A DNA stretch of 64,000 nucleotides, taken from the NCBI RefSeq assembly GCF_036108815.1, contig NZ_CP107985.1:7375501-7439500 (forward strand). The letters are read 5' to 3'. The notes under the pieces were generated by a model that was not told the origin of the DNA, did not search any database, and was given only the letters and a program-made list of their open reading frames with translations. The position numbers and the translations under genes are program-made. How positions within the stretch are numbered: position 1 is the stretch's first letter; each line of letters begins with the position of its first letter. Shown here in pieces: positions 35,954-43,247 of this stretch. Source of the DNA: Streptomyces sp. NBC_00353. GTDB lineage: Bacteria; Actinomycetota; Actinomycetes; Streptomycetales; Streptomycetaceae.

Positions 35954-37248
35954 GCCCCCGCTCCCAGCCCTCGTCCCCGTCGTACGTCAGGGCCCGCCCC
36001 GGCCCCGACGACCTGCGGCGCACCTTCGAGGCCGTTCCGCCCCGCACGTCCCACGGCGACGAACCGTTCGCGGACACCTGGTGGGGGCGGTCCTGGGTGG
36101 CGGCGCTGGAGTCCCTGTCGATGGACGAGGGCCGGCTCGCCCGCGGCCGTACCTACGCCGACAGCGGCCATGTCGCCGCGATCACCGTCACCCCCGGCCG
36201 CGTCGTCGCCTACGTCCAGGGCAGCCGCCCCCGTCCGTACCGCGCCGAGCTGCGGCTGCGCCCCCTCACCGACACCGGCTGGGACACCTTCCTCGACGCC
36301 GTCGCCGCCCGGCCCGACCATCTCGCCGCGCTGCTCGCCAAGGAGATGCCGCACACCCTCGTCGACACGGCGGCCGAGGCGGGCACCGGACTGCTGCCCG
36401 CCGCGAACGACCTCGACCCGAGCTGCTCCTGCCCCGACCACGGCTGGCCCTGCAAGCATGTCGCCGCCCTCTGCTACCAGATGGCCCGCCTGCTGGACAC
36501 CGACCCGTTCGTCCTCCTGCTGCTGCGCGGCCGCGGTGAGCGCGAACTCGTCGAGGAGCTGGGCCGGCGCAGCGCGGCGCACGGTGCCCGGGAACGCCCC
36601 ACGGCCCCCACCACCCCCTCCGTACCGGCGCGCGAGGCCCTGGCCGGCCGCTTCCTCCCGCCGCTGCCCGCCCCGCTCCCGGTACCGTCGCAGCCCGGCC
36701 AGCCACCCTCGTACCCGCCGCTGCCCGGCGCCCGCGACCCGCTCTCGCTCGACCACCTCGCCACGGACGCGGCCGCCCGCGCGCACGCCCTCCTCACCAC
36801 CGGCCAGGACCCCCTCTCCGGGATCACGCCCTGGCAGGACGCCGTCCGGCTGGCCGCTGCCCGACCCACCGCCGGACTCACCGCCACCACCCGCGCCCTC
36901 TACCGGGAACTGGCTTTCGCCACCGGCCGTACCACCACCGACCTGGCCCGCGCCGTCGCAGCTTGGCGCCAGGGCGGCGCCGAGGGCCTGGAGGTCCTGG
37001 AAATACCCTGGGACCCCCCGGCCGGCCCCTTCGACCGGGCCCGCCCCGCCCTCGCGGCCGCCGACTTCCCCCGCTTCCAGCCCTGGCGCAACCACCTCAC
37101 GCACCCCGCCGGAACAATTCAGCTCCGCTTCGGCCACGACGGCCGCTGGTACGGCTATGAATCGGACCCGGGCAAGGACGACTGGTGGCCCCGTTCCATG
37201 CCGGACGTGGACCCGGTGGGCACTCTCACGGCGCTGCTCGGCCGCTGA
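35950..37248 (+). CDS. SWIM zinc-finger protein, partner of the SNF2 helicase
   Basis: 432 aa, ATG 35950 overlapping the helicase stop. Residues 30-150 form a conserved head (DTWWGRSWVAALESLSMDEG then RLARGRTYADSGHVAAITVT). The SWIM motif CSCPDHGWPCKHVAALCY gives the C-x-C-xn-C-x-H zinc site. A Pro-rich linker follows, then a C-terminal domain. SWIM proteins often bind DNA next to SNF2 ATPases; in other bacteria the two modules can be fused. Function is inferred from the coupling. Confidence 0.9.
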   Translation: MSPRSQPSSPSYVRARPGPDDLRRTFEAVPPRTSHGDEPFADTWWGRSWVAALESLSMDEGRLARGRTYADSGHVAAITVTPGRVVAYVQGSRPRPYRAELRLRPLTDTGWDTFLDAVAARPDHLAALLAKEMPHTLVDTAAEAGTGLLPAANDLDPSCSCPDHGWPCKHVAALCYQMARLLDTDPFVLLLLRGRGERELVEELGRRSAAHGARERPTAPTTPSVPAREALAGRFLPPLPAPLPVPSQPGQPPSYPPLPGARDPLSLDHLATDAAARAHALLTTGQDPLSGITPWQDAVRLAAARPTAGLTATTRALYRELAFATGRTTTDLARAVAAWRQGGAEGLEVLEIPWDPPAGPFDRARPALAAADFPRFQPWRNHLTHPAGTIQLRFGHDGRWYGYESDPGKDDWWPRSMPDVDPVGTLTALLGR

Positions 37249-37320
37249 CCACCGGCGCCCCCTGGCCCCGGCAGCCGGCGTTCAGGTGGGCGGCGGCCCG
37301 TGGGGCCGGCTCGGGTCTCG

Positions 37321-37863
37321 TCAGAAGTCGGCGGTCGTGCGCTCTTCCAGCCGGGCCACCGAGTCCTGGGCGTAGGCGTTCTCGTACGCGTTGCGGATCC
37401 GTTCGATCTGCTGGTCGCGAAGGCGTGCCTCGGTCGCCGGGTAGAGCAGGATCAGTTCGTAACTGCGCTCCCGCTCGATCACCCCGTGGGAGTCCCGCCA
37501 CTGACCGCGGCCGTCCTGGATGGTCAGGCCCCTGGGGAAGCGCGGGGTGACCTCCTCGTCGACGAAGGCCAGGAACTGCTGATCGGTCACATCGGGTCCG
37601 CCGTCCGGGCGTTCCGTACCGAAGAAGAGCCTGGTCTCGATGTAGGCCTTGCCGCGGGCGGCGACACCCGATGGAGCGGACTGCGAGGCGGCGGGCGATC
37701 CGTTGCCCAGTGTGGCGTAGGCGACGGGTGTGCCCACGGTCAGTACGGCGAGGGCAGTGGCCGCCGCGGTCAGCGCGGTGTGTTGCTTCAAGCCGCGTCG
37801 GCTGTCACCGGCGTCGGTGCTGTCGTTGCTGTGGTGACCGGTCGAGTGGGGGAGGAGCGGCAA
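37321..37863 (-). CDS. DUF3574 family secreted protein
   Basis: 180 aa. A basic, His-rich N-terminus is followed by one hydrophobic segment (TALTAAATALAVLTVGTPVA), a signal peptide or anchor. The rest matches DUF3574: GKAYIETRLFFGTERPDGGP, TDQQFLAFVDEEVTPRFPRG and a C-terminal ELILLYPATEARLRDQQIER. Function unknown. It is convergent with the SWIM gene and divergent from the gene at 38057. Confidence 0.85.
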   Translation of the reverse strand: MPLLPHSTGHHSNDSTDAGDSRRGLKQHTALTAAATALAVLTVGTPVAYATLGNGSPAASQSAPSGVAARGKAYIETRLFFGTERPDGGPDVTDQQFLAFVDEEVTPRFPRGLTIQDGRGQWRDSHGVIERERSYELILLYPATEARLRDQQIERIRNAYENAYAQDSVARLEERTTADF

Positions 37864-38056
37864 CGGAGGGGCCTTTCGGAGGGGCGGGCGCGGACTGCGC
37901 GCGGCTCACTGTGGCAAGCGGCCCCCACCGGAGAGCGGCAGGACATGGGCATCGGGTGGAAACCACCCGTACCGGTGAAGGCAGCTGCGCGGGAGGCGGA
38001 GTACGGCCGCAAAAACCCTTCGTACGGGGCGGATTGCCGGTGCTAACTTCCTCGAT

Positions 38057-38788
38057 GTGGCGAAACTCAATCAGATCATCGCAGTGGAGAAAGGCGTCAA
38101 GTCCAAGGCTCACCAGGACCTGACGGCGGCGCATCACGGCCTCCAGAAGGCCGGGCTGCTGGCCGGGATCTCCCGGACCTATCAGCCGAAGGACGAGGAG
38201 GGTGAGCAGCTTCCGCCGGAGTCGACACTGGTGCAGATCAAGGCCGAGGACGTGCTGCGGGACACCGCGGCGACGCTGACCCGGCTCTTCGATGTGACCG
38301 CCACGAAGGACTGGGCGAACTGTGCGGCCCGCGCCGACGTGAAGGTCGACGGCCGGGTGCTCGTCGCCGATGTGCCGGTGTCGTATCTGCTCTTCCTCGA
38401 GAAGCAGCTGACGGACATCAACACGTTTGTGCGCAAGCTGCCGGTGCTCGACGCCGCCGAGGCGTGGACGCAGGACCCGTCGACGGACTCCTGGAAGACC
38501 GAGCCGGTCCGGACGCTCCGTACGAAGAAGGTGCCCCGCAACCATGTGAAGGCGGAGGCCACCGAGAAGCACCCGGCGCAGGTCGAGGTGTACTACGAGG
38601 ACGTTCCGATCGGTTACTGGACGACCGTGAAGTTCTCCGGGGCTCTTCCTGCGCGGCGCATCAATGAACTCCTGGACCGGGTGGAGAAGCTCCAGCAGGC
38701 CGTGAAGTTCGCCCGCGAGGAGGCCAACGGCGTGGAGGTCACCGACCAGCGGGTGGGTGACGCGGTATTCGGTTACCTCTTCGGGTAG
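38057..38788 (+). CDS. Uncharacterised actinobacterial protein (DUF7873-like), upstream of tRNA-like RNA
   Basis: 243 aa from GTG 38057. The protein is soluble, has no signal or membrane segment, and is rich in charged residues. It starts AKLNQIIAVEKGVKSKAHQD, has a basic stretch RTLRTKKVPRNHVKAEATEK and ends with NELLDRVEKLQQAVKFAREE (amphipathic helix) and VGDAVFGYLFG. I recall it as a conserved family with a domain-of-unknown-function number (DUF7873) found in actinobacteria; the assignment is from memory. No catalytic motif is recognised. Its 3' end is followed immediately by a hairpin and the two permuted tRNA-like RNA modules, so an RNA-related role is a reasonable but untested idea. 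Confidence 0.82.
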   Translation: MAKLNQIIAVEKGVKSKAHQDLTAAHHGLQKAGLLAGISRTYQPKDEEGEQLPPESTLVQIKAEDVLRDTAATLTRLFDVTATKDWANCAARADVKVDGRVLVADVPVSYLLFLEKQLTDINTFVRKLPVLDAAEAWTQDPSTDSWKTEPVRTLRTKKVPRNHVKAEATEKHPAQVEVYYEDVPIGYWTTVKFSGALPARRINELLDRVEKLQQAVKFAREEANGVEVTDQRVGDAVFGYLFG

Positions 38789-38801
38789 CCGACCATGGAT
38801 T

Positions 38802-38827
38802 CCCCGGCCACATTGTCACGGCCGGGG
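38802..38827 (+). terminator. GC hairpin directly after the DUF7873-like gene
   Basis: CCCCGGCC (38802-38809) pairs with GGCCGGGG (38820-38827): 8 bp with a 10-nt loop, 14 bp after the stop. It may end the gene, or fold in the leader of the following RNA. Its 3' arm holds GCCGGGG, which could instead pair with the acceptor strand at 38899-38905. Confidence 0.6.
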
Positions 38828-38867
38828 TGCGCGAGGAGCGCAAGCTGAAACTGAAGCTTGTCGTGAC

Positions 38868-38980
38868 GACGCGGTTCCAGTGGAGGTTCGAGTCCTCCCC
38901 CCGGCATTCGGGCCGCACCGATTCGGTCGGTGCGACCACACGGGCCGGGGTGGCCCAAATGGCAGAGGCAGACCGCGATC
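38868..38980 (+). ncRNA. Circularly permuted tRNA-like module 1 (bacterial Y-RNA/YrlA-like candidate)
   Basis: Read in order: 3' anticodon-type strand CGGTT (38872-38876), variable loop CCAGT, T-arm GGAGG-TTCGAGT-CCTCC (38882-38898), acceptor 3' strand CCCCGGC (38899-38905), a 38-nt loop containing its own 8-bp hairpin (38914-38921 with 38927-38934), acceptor 5' strand GCCGGGG (38944-38950), TG, D-arm GCC/GGC with GG in its loop (38953-38969), then GACCG (38971-38975), which pairs back to CGGTT. The stem continues outward through G38871-C38976 and C38870-G38977, a bulged A38978, then A69-T79 and G68-C80. All tRNA core parts are present, but the 3' half precedes the 5' half. This is the permuted layout of the YrlA tRNA-like domain. 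A relic or a permuted tRNA gene are alternatives. Confidence 0.72.
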
Positions 38981-39040
38981 AATCTCAGACTCTTGCTCCA
39001 GACTCAGCATTCGCCGCCGATCGCCGGATCAAACGGGCTC

Positions 39041-39143
39041 GGGCCCATGCGCGTCGAGATGTTGGTTCGACTCCAACCCGCGGAGCTTCGATCTGCGGTC
39101 GTCTAAAGGAAGGACGCGGCGACATTACGACTGACCCGGGCTC
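39041..39143 (+). ncRNA. Circularly permuted tRNA-like module 2 (bacterial Y-RNA/YrlA-like candidate)
   Basis: Order: anticodon-type 3' strand CGTCG (39052-39056), variable loop AGAT, T-arm GTTGG-TTCGACT-CCAAC (39061-39077), acceptor 3' strand CCGCGGA (39078-39084), closing loop GCTTCGA, acceptor 5' strand TCTGCGG (39092-39098), TC, D-arm GTC/GAC with GG in the loop (39101-39115), G, then CGGCG (39117-39121), which pairs back to CGTCG. The acceptor is 7 bp with one G-U; the anticodon-type stem is 5 bp with one G-U. An outer helix GGGCCC (39041-39046) with GGGCTC (39138-39143) is possible. The acceptor is closed by a short hairpin loop, so the RNA cannot be aminoacylated unless processed there. 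It is 71 bp from module 1 on the same strand. Confidence 0.7.
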
Positions 39144-39184
39144 TTAAAAGTGCCGGCGTGCCGAATGGGCGGCATCACTCAGGG

Positions 39185-39209
39185 CCCGGGGGCCGGCTAC
39201 GCCCCCGGG
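39185..39209. terminator. Hairpin ending the tRNA-like locus and the convergent C39-like gene
   Basis: CCCGGGGGC (39185-39193) pairs with GCCCCCGGG (39201-39209), 9 bp with a 7-nt loop. It overlaps the stop of the minus-strand gene at 39197 and lies 42 bp after module 2, so it can stop transcription from either side. Confidence 0.75.
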
Positions 39210-39850
39210 TCCGCTCCCGTTTCCGGCCCCTGCCGCGCGTCGCCGGCGAGCGATACCCCGCGCCCGGCGAAGAAGCGCTCGAAGTCCGTCAGGGGCAGTT
39301 CCGCGGCCCGAGTCGTGGCCGTCGTGCCCGACGGGTTGTGGAAGTGGACGCCGTCGCCGTCCGGCGTGCGGGACGTCACCAGCACCAGATGACCGCCCCG
39401 GCCCGGAGCGGGTCGCTCCGGATGCCGGATCCCGTAGTGCACCGACGCCATCACCGTCCGCCTCCGGTCCAGCAGGGCCACGATCTCGTCCGTCGACAAG
39501 TGGCGGTGGACGGTGGCTTCGAGGCCGTGCACCTCCCGCACGTACTCCGCGAAGGGCGCGTAGACCAGGCCCCGGATCTCCCCCTCCGCATCCTCCGTGT
39601 ACGCGCCGTACTTGAGCGCCCCGTCACGCAGGGCGAACAGCGGCGGGGCGCCGGCGCCGAGCGCCATGCGCAGACAGGTCACACCGCACAGGTGACCTGC
39701 CCAGCGTGCGTACTCGGCGGGTGAGTCCGCCCCGGAATCCGCCCAGCCCGGGTCGTCGGCCGGATCGAGTCCGCCCTCGACGATCGGGCCGACGAGCCCG
39801 GGCGAGGCGAACTGCGTATGGACGGGCAGCCGGCAGGCGGGGCAGGTCAC
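39197..39850 (-). CDS. C39-like (papain-fold) peptidase family protein
   Basis: 217 aa. An N-terminal CPAC pair could bind metal. The C39-like core has a candidate catalytic Cys in GHLCGVTCLRMALGAG, His in GRGGHLVLVTSRT and Asn/Asp in FHNPSGTT. There is no signal peptide, so it is cytoplasmic. Family members are often stand-alone cysteine proteases or isopeptidases of unknown target. Its start overlaps the aminotransferase stop by 4 bp (ATGA), so they form an operon; a role near amino-acid metabolism is possible but unproven. Confidence 0.8.
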   Translation of the reverse strand: MTCPACRLPVHTQFASPGLVGPIVEGGLDPADDPGWADSGADSPAEYARWAGHLCGVTCLRMALGAGAPPLFALRDGALKYGAYTEDAEGEIRGLVYAPFAEYVREVHGLEATVHRHLSTDEIVALLDRRRTVMASVHYGIRHPERPAPGRGGHLVLVTSRTPDGDGVHFHNPSGTTATTRAAELPLTDFERFFAGRGVSLAGDARQGPETGADPGA

Positions 39851-41058
39851 TGACGATATCCGTTCAGGAAGCGGCCGATGCGGCTGATGGCCGCGTCGAG
39901 ATCGTCAGCGTACGGGAGCGTCAGGATCCGGAAGTGGTCGGGACGCGGCCAGTTGAAACCGGTGCCCTGCACCACCTGGATCTTCTCGCGAAGCAGCAGA
40001 TCGAGGACGAACTTCTCGTCGTCGACGATGTTGTGCACCTTCGGATCGATGCGCGGGAACGCGTACAGCGCCCCCTTCGGCTTCACGCACGAAACCCCTG
40101 GGATCTCGTTCAGCTTCTCCCAGGCCCGGTTGCGCTGCTCGTACAGCCGACCACCCGGTGCCACCAGCTCACGGATGGACTGCCGGCCGCCGAGCGCGGC
40201 CTGAATGGCGTACTGGGCGGGCGCGTTCGGGCACAGCCGCATGGAGGCGAGCATGGTCAGGCCCTCCAGATAGTTGGCGGCGTGCTGCTGCGGACCCGAC
40301 ACCACCATCCAGCCGGAGCGGAACCCTGCGACCCGGTACGTCTTGGACAGACCGCTGAAGGTGAGGCAGACCAGGTCGGGGGCGAGGACCGCCACACTGT
40401 GGTGCTCGGCGTCGTCGTACAGGATCTGGTCGTAGATCTCGTCGGCGAGGACCAACAGACCGTGCCGGCGCGCCAGATCGAGGATGCCTTCGAGGATCTC
40501 GCGCGGATAGACGGCGCCGGTCGGGTTGTTCGGGTTGATGATCACGACGGCCTTGGTGCGGTCGGTGATCTTCGACGCCATGTCGGCGAGGTCCGGGTTC
40601 CAGTCCGATGCCTCGTCGCAGGTGTAGTGCACGGCCTTGCCGCCCGCCAGGGTGACCACCGCGGTCCACAGCGGATAGTCGGGCGACGGGATCAGCACCT
40701 CGTCGCCGTCCTCCAGCAGTGCCTGCACGGACATGGAGATCAGCTCGGACACCCCGTTGCCGAGGAAGATGTCGTCCACCCCGACATCGGTCAGGCCCAT
40801 CGCCTGATAGCGCTGCGCCACCGCGCGGCGGGCGGAGAGAATGCCGCGTGAATCGCTGTAGCCGTGGGCCTGCGGGAGCATCCGGATCATGTCCTGGACG
40901 ATCTCCTCCGGCGCCTCGAAACCGAAGAGCGCGGGGTTGCCCGTGTTGAGGCGGAGCACGCTGTGGCCCGCCTCCTCCAGGGCGTTGGCGTGCTCGATGA
41001 CCGGGCCCCGGATCTCGTAACAGACCTCGTTGAGCTTGCTGGACTGCCGGAATTCCAT
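39847..41058 (-). CDS. Alanine-type aminotransferase (AlaA-like, PLP fold type I)
   Basis: 403 aa. The start MEFRQSSKLNEVCYEIRGPV and LRLNTGNPALFGFEAPEEIV match AlaA-type enzymes. The PLP lysine is in FSGLSKTYRVAGFRSGW, with INPNNPTGAVY and LVLADEIYDQILYD before it. It transfers an amino group, probably between alanine/pyruvate and glutamate/2-oxoglutarate, in the cytoplasm. It is divergent from an HxlR-type regulator over a 68-bp gap holding an inverted repeat, which suggests control by that regulator. Confidence 0.92.
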   Translation of the reverse strand: MEFRQSSKLNEVCYEIRGPVIEHANALEEAGHSVLRLNTGNPALFGFEAPEEIVQDMIRMLPQAHGYSDSRGILSARRAVAQRYQAMGLTDVGVDDIFLGNGVSELISMSVQALLEDGDEVLIPSPDYPLWTAVVTLAGGKAVHYTCDEASDWNPDLADMASKITDRTKAVVIINPNNPTGAVYPREILEGILDLARRHGLLVLADEIYDQILYDDAEHHSVAVLAPDLVCLTFSGLSKTYRVAGFRSGWMVVSGPQQHAANYLEGLTMLASMRLCPNAPAQYAIQAALGGRQSIRELVAPGGRLYEQRNRAWEKLNEIPGVSCVKPKGALYAFPRIDPKVHNIVDDEKFVLDLLLREKIQVVQGTGFNWPRPDHFRILTLPYADDLDAAISRIGRFLNGYRQ

Positions 41059-41087
41059 GCGGTGGCCTCCCCGACCTGATTGCGATA

Positions 41088-41102
41088 CTTGGTTTTACCA
41101 AG
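41088..41102. promoter_or_regulatory. Inverted repeat in the aminotransferase/HxlR intergenic region
   Basis: CTTGG-TTTTA-CCAAG, 5-bp arms with a 5-base centre, lies 30 bp before the aminotransferase start and 25 bp before the regulator start. Its position suits an operator for the divergent HxlR-type repressor. Confidence 0.6.
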
Positions 41103-41126
41103 CTCGGGCTTGGAAAGTCCAACAAC

Positions 41127-41813
41127 ATGTCTAGACTGCGTCGCATGCCACGTCAGCAGCAGCCGCCCGCACGCTCCGCGCGCCGCCGAAGTTACGACCA
41201 GTTCTGCGCCACCGCCCGGGCCCTCGACTCCGTCGGAGACCGGTGGACCCTGCTGATAGTCCGTGAACTGCTGGCCGGACCACGCCGCTACACCGATCTG
41301 CACGCCGATCTTCCCGGCGTGAGTACGGACGTCCTCGCCTCCCGCCTCAAGGACATGGAGCAGAGCGGCCTGGCCACCCGACGGCGGCTGCCCCCGCCCG
41401 CCGCCGCCTCGGTGTACGAACTGACCGAGCGAGGACACGGGTTGCTGCCTGTCCTTGCCGCGCTCGCCGAGTGGGGCGCGCCCGCGATCGGCGAACGACG
41501 GCCGACGGATGCGGTGCGGGCCCACTGGTTCGCGCTTCCGCTGTTGCGGGTGCTGGACGGGCTGGCTCACGAAGGAGTCGTCGAAGTCCACCTCGATGAG
41601 GGGGAGTTCCATGTGCAGGTGGGTCGGCCGACCGATGGTGAGGGGGTGTACGGGGACGGGCCCGCCGCTCACGCCGATGCCCGGATCACGCTCGACGTCG
41701 AGCTCTGTCTCGCGCTCGGGCGGGGCGAGTGCACACTCGTCGAGGCCGTGAAGGACGGACGGATCGAGGTCGTGGGCGAGGGGCCGCTGGCCGGAGAGCT
41801 TCGGGGCGAATGA
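41127..41813 (+). CDS. HxlR-family regulator with C-terminal SCP2-like domain
   Basis: 228 aa from ATG 41127 (41145 possible). Residues 20-110 are a winged helix-turn-helix of HxlR type: CATARALDSVGDRWTLLIVR, ELLAGPRRYTDLHADLPGVS and ASRLKDMEQSGLA. The C-terminal 90 residues resemble an SCP2 sterol-carrier-like ligand-binding domain (RITLDVELCLALGRGECTLV). This two-domain layout is common in actinobacteria. It likely represses or senses for the divergent aminotransferase/C39 operon. Confidence 0.88.
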   Translation: MSRLRRMPRQQQPPARSARRRSYDQFCATARALDSVGDRWTLLIVRELLAGPRRYTDLHADLPGVSTDVLASRLKDMEQSGLATRRRLPPPAAASVYELTERGHGLLPVLAALAEWGAPAIGERRPTDAVRAHWFALPLLRVLDGLAHEGVVEVHLDEGEFHVQVGRPTDGEGVYGDGPAAHADARITLDVELCLALGRGECTLVEAVKDGRIEVVGEGPLAGELRGE

Positions 41814-41924
41814 CCATCATGTGACTGTCGTACGACCGTCGTGTCCGTATGGTTCCGCGTGTCAACTCCCGGGTAGCGTGGGGGCATTTGGGATGTCCTT
41901 GACGTCGAGGCGGAGAGGGTTCGC

Positions 41925-42440
41925 ATGAGAATAGGCAGACAACAGGAACGGCGGGAACGGCAGGACCAGCACGGGCAGCAGGTGCGATTCGGCAAGGCCT
42001 TGGTCGGCGGTGGCTGTGTGGCCGCGCTCGGCTTCGGACCCTCGGCGGCCATGGCCGCGCCCGGCAGCGGGGTGAGCGGCACGGTGGTCGCGAAGGGCAC
42101 GTCGACCGGGAAGCTGAAGATCAAGACGCCGAAGGGCCGGACGGATGTGACCTTCCGGATGATCACCGTGGAGCCCGGCGGCTCCACCGGCTGGCACACC
42201 CACAGTGGTCAGGTGATCGCCGTCGTCCAGTCGGGGACGCTGACCCGCATACTGGACGACTGCTCGGTCGAGGTGATGGCCGCGGGCACGTCGTTCATCG
42301 AGCCGGCCGGCGCCCACCGCCCCCACATCGGACGTAACCTCGGCACCGAGCCCGTCGTGCTCTGGGTGACCTATCTGCTGCCCGAGGGCAGTGCGCTCTC
42401 CGAGGACGCCGATGCGGTGGACTGCGGCGCGAAGAAGTGA
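41925..42440 (+). CDS. Secreted cupin-domain protein
   Basis: 171 aa. A long basic N-terminus followed by GKALVGGGCVAALGFGPSAA gives a signal peptide cleaved near AMAAPGSG. The cupin motif is GGSTGWHTHSGQVIAVVQSG (motif 1, two His) and GTSFIEPAGAHRPHIGRNLG (motif 2). Such domains bind a metal; the reaction is unknown. It is single on the plus strand, 131 bp before the kinase-like gene. Confidence 0.85.
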   Translation: MRIGRQQERRERQDQHGQQVRFGKALVGGGCVAALGFGPSAAMAAPGSGVSGTVVAKGTSTGKLKIKTPKGRTDVTFRMITVEPGGSTGWHTHSGQVIAVVQSGTLTRILDDCSVEVMAAGTSFIEPAGAHRPHIGRNLGTEPVVLWVTYLLPEGSALSEDADAVDCGAKK

Positions 42441-42570
42441 CCTGGCGCGAGACGCTCGCCCACCGCACTCGCCGGCCGTCGGTCGGCGAGTGTCTCCCCG
42501 TACGCCTCCGGAACCGGGGATGCTGCGCGCTGGGCGCCGACGCGCGGGTGCCGGGAGCGATGATGGACGG

Positions 42571-43218
42571 GTGCGACTTGAACCGATCACCTGGGAACGG
42601 CTGGCCGAAGCGTTTGCCGCGCACGCCGACGGGCTGAGGCCGGCCGACGGCGGGCCGTGGCTCAAGGTCGCCGTCGACGGCGCTCCGGCCGCCCGCACCG
42701 GGGAGTTGGCGGAGCGTGTCGCCGAGGCGCTGCGGATCCGTGGTCGTGCGGTGTTCGTCGTGTCCACCGAGGGGTTCCTGCGCCCGGCGAGTCTGCGGTA
42801 CGAGTACGGCAAGGAGGACCCCGACTCGTACTTCGACAGCTGGTTCGACACGGGTGCGCTCTGGCGCGAGGTCTTCGGGCCGCTGGAGGCGGGCGGCAGC
42901 GGGCGCGTGCTGCCCGATCTCTGGGACCCGGTGACGGACCGGGCCACCCGCAGCCCGTATCAGCAGCTCCCGGAGGGCGGTGTGCTGGTGGTGCACGGGC
43001 CGCTGCTGCTCGGGCACTGGTTCCCGTTCGACGCGAGCGTCCACGTGCGGCTCTCGCCGGGCGCGTTGCGGCGGCGTACCGAGGAGAGCGAGCGGTGGAC
43101 CCTGCCCGCCTTCGCGCGCTACGAGGACGAGGTGGCGCCTGCCGGGCGCGCGGACGCGGTCGTCCGGGCCGACGATCCGCTCCACCCGGCCTGGACCGGT
43201 CTGCCCCGGGAGAGTTAG
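42571..43218 (+). CDS. Uridine-kinase-like protein with degenerate P-loop
   Basis: 215 aa from GTG 42571 (VRLEPITWERL). It matches proteins annotated as uridine kinase in Streptomyces: WLKVAVDGAPAARTGELAER occupies the P-loop position, followed by VVSTEGFLRPASLRYEYGKE and DPDSYFDSWFDTGALWREVF, and late GVLVVHGPLLLGHWFPFD. The P-loop here is GAPAARTGE: the normal Gly-Lys-Ser/Thr end is missing, so nucleotide phosphorylation is doubtful. It may be a pseudo-kinase or use an altered site. Confidence 0.78.
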   Translation: MRLEPITWERLAEAFAAHADGLRPADGGPWLKVAVDGAPAARTGELAERVAEALRIRGRAVFVVSTEGFLRPASLRYEYGKEDPDSYFDSWFDTGALWREVFGPLEAGGSGRVLPDLWDPVTDRATRSPYQQLPEGGVLVVHGPLLLGHWFPFDASVHVRLSPGALRRRTEESERWTLPAFARYEDEVAPAGRADAVVRADDPLHPAWTGLPRES

Positions 43219-43247
43219 AGGCTGTCCTGCCGGGAACGGCTTCGACG

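Noticed and set aside
38821..38906. A normal-order class II tRNA using GCCGGGG at 38821 with the T-arm at 38882
   Set aside because: The acceptor and T-arm pair, but the D-arm loop is only five bases without a proper GG, the anticodon loop is 8-10 nt and the variable region has no stem; the permuted fold explains more elements. Kept only as a competing fold.
39151..39180. A third tRNA-like 5' half (GCCGGCG then a D-arm-like GCC/GGC)
   Set aside because: No matching acceptor 3' strand or T-arm is found before or after it within the locus.
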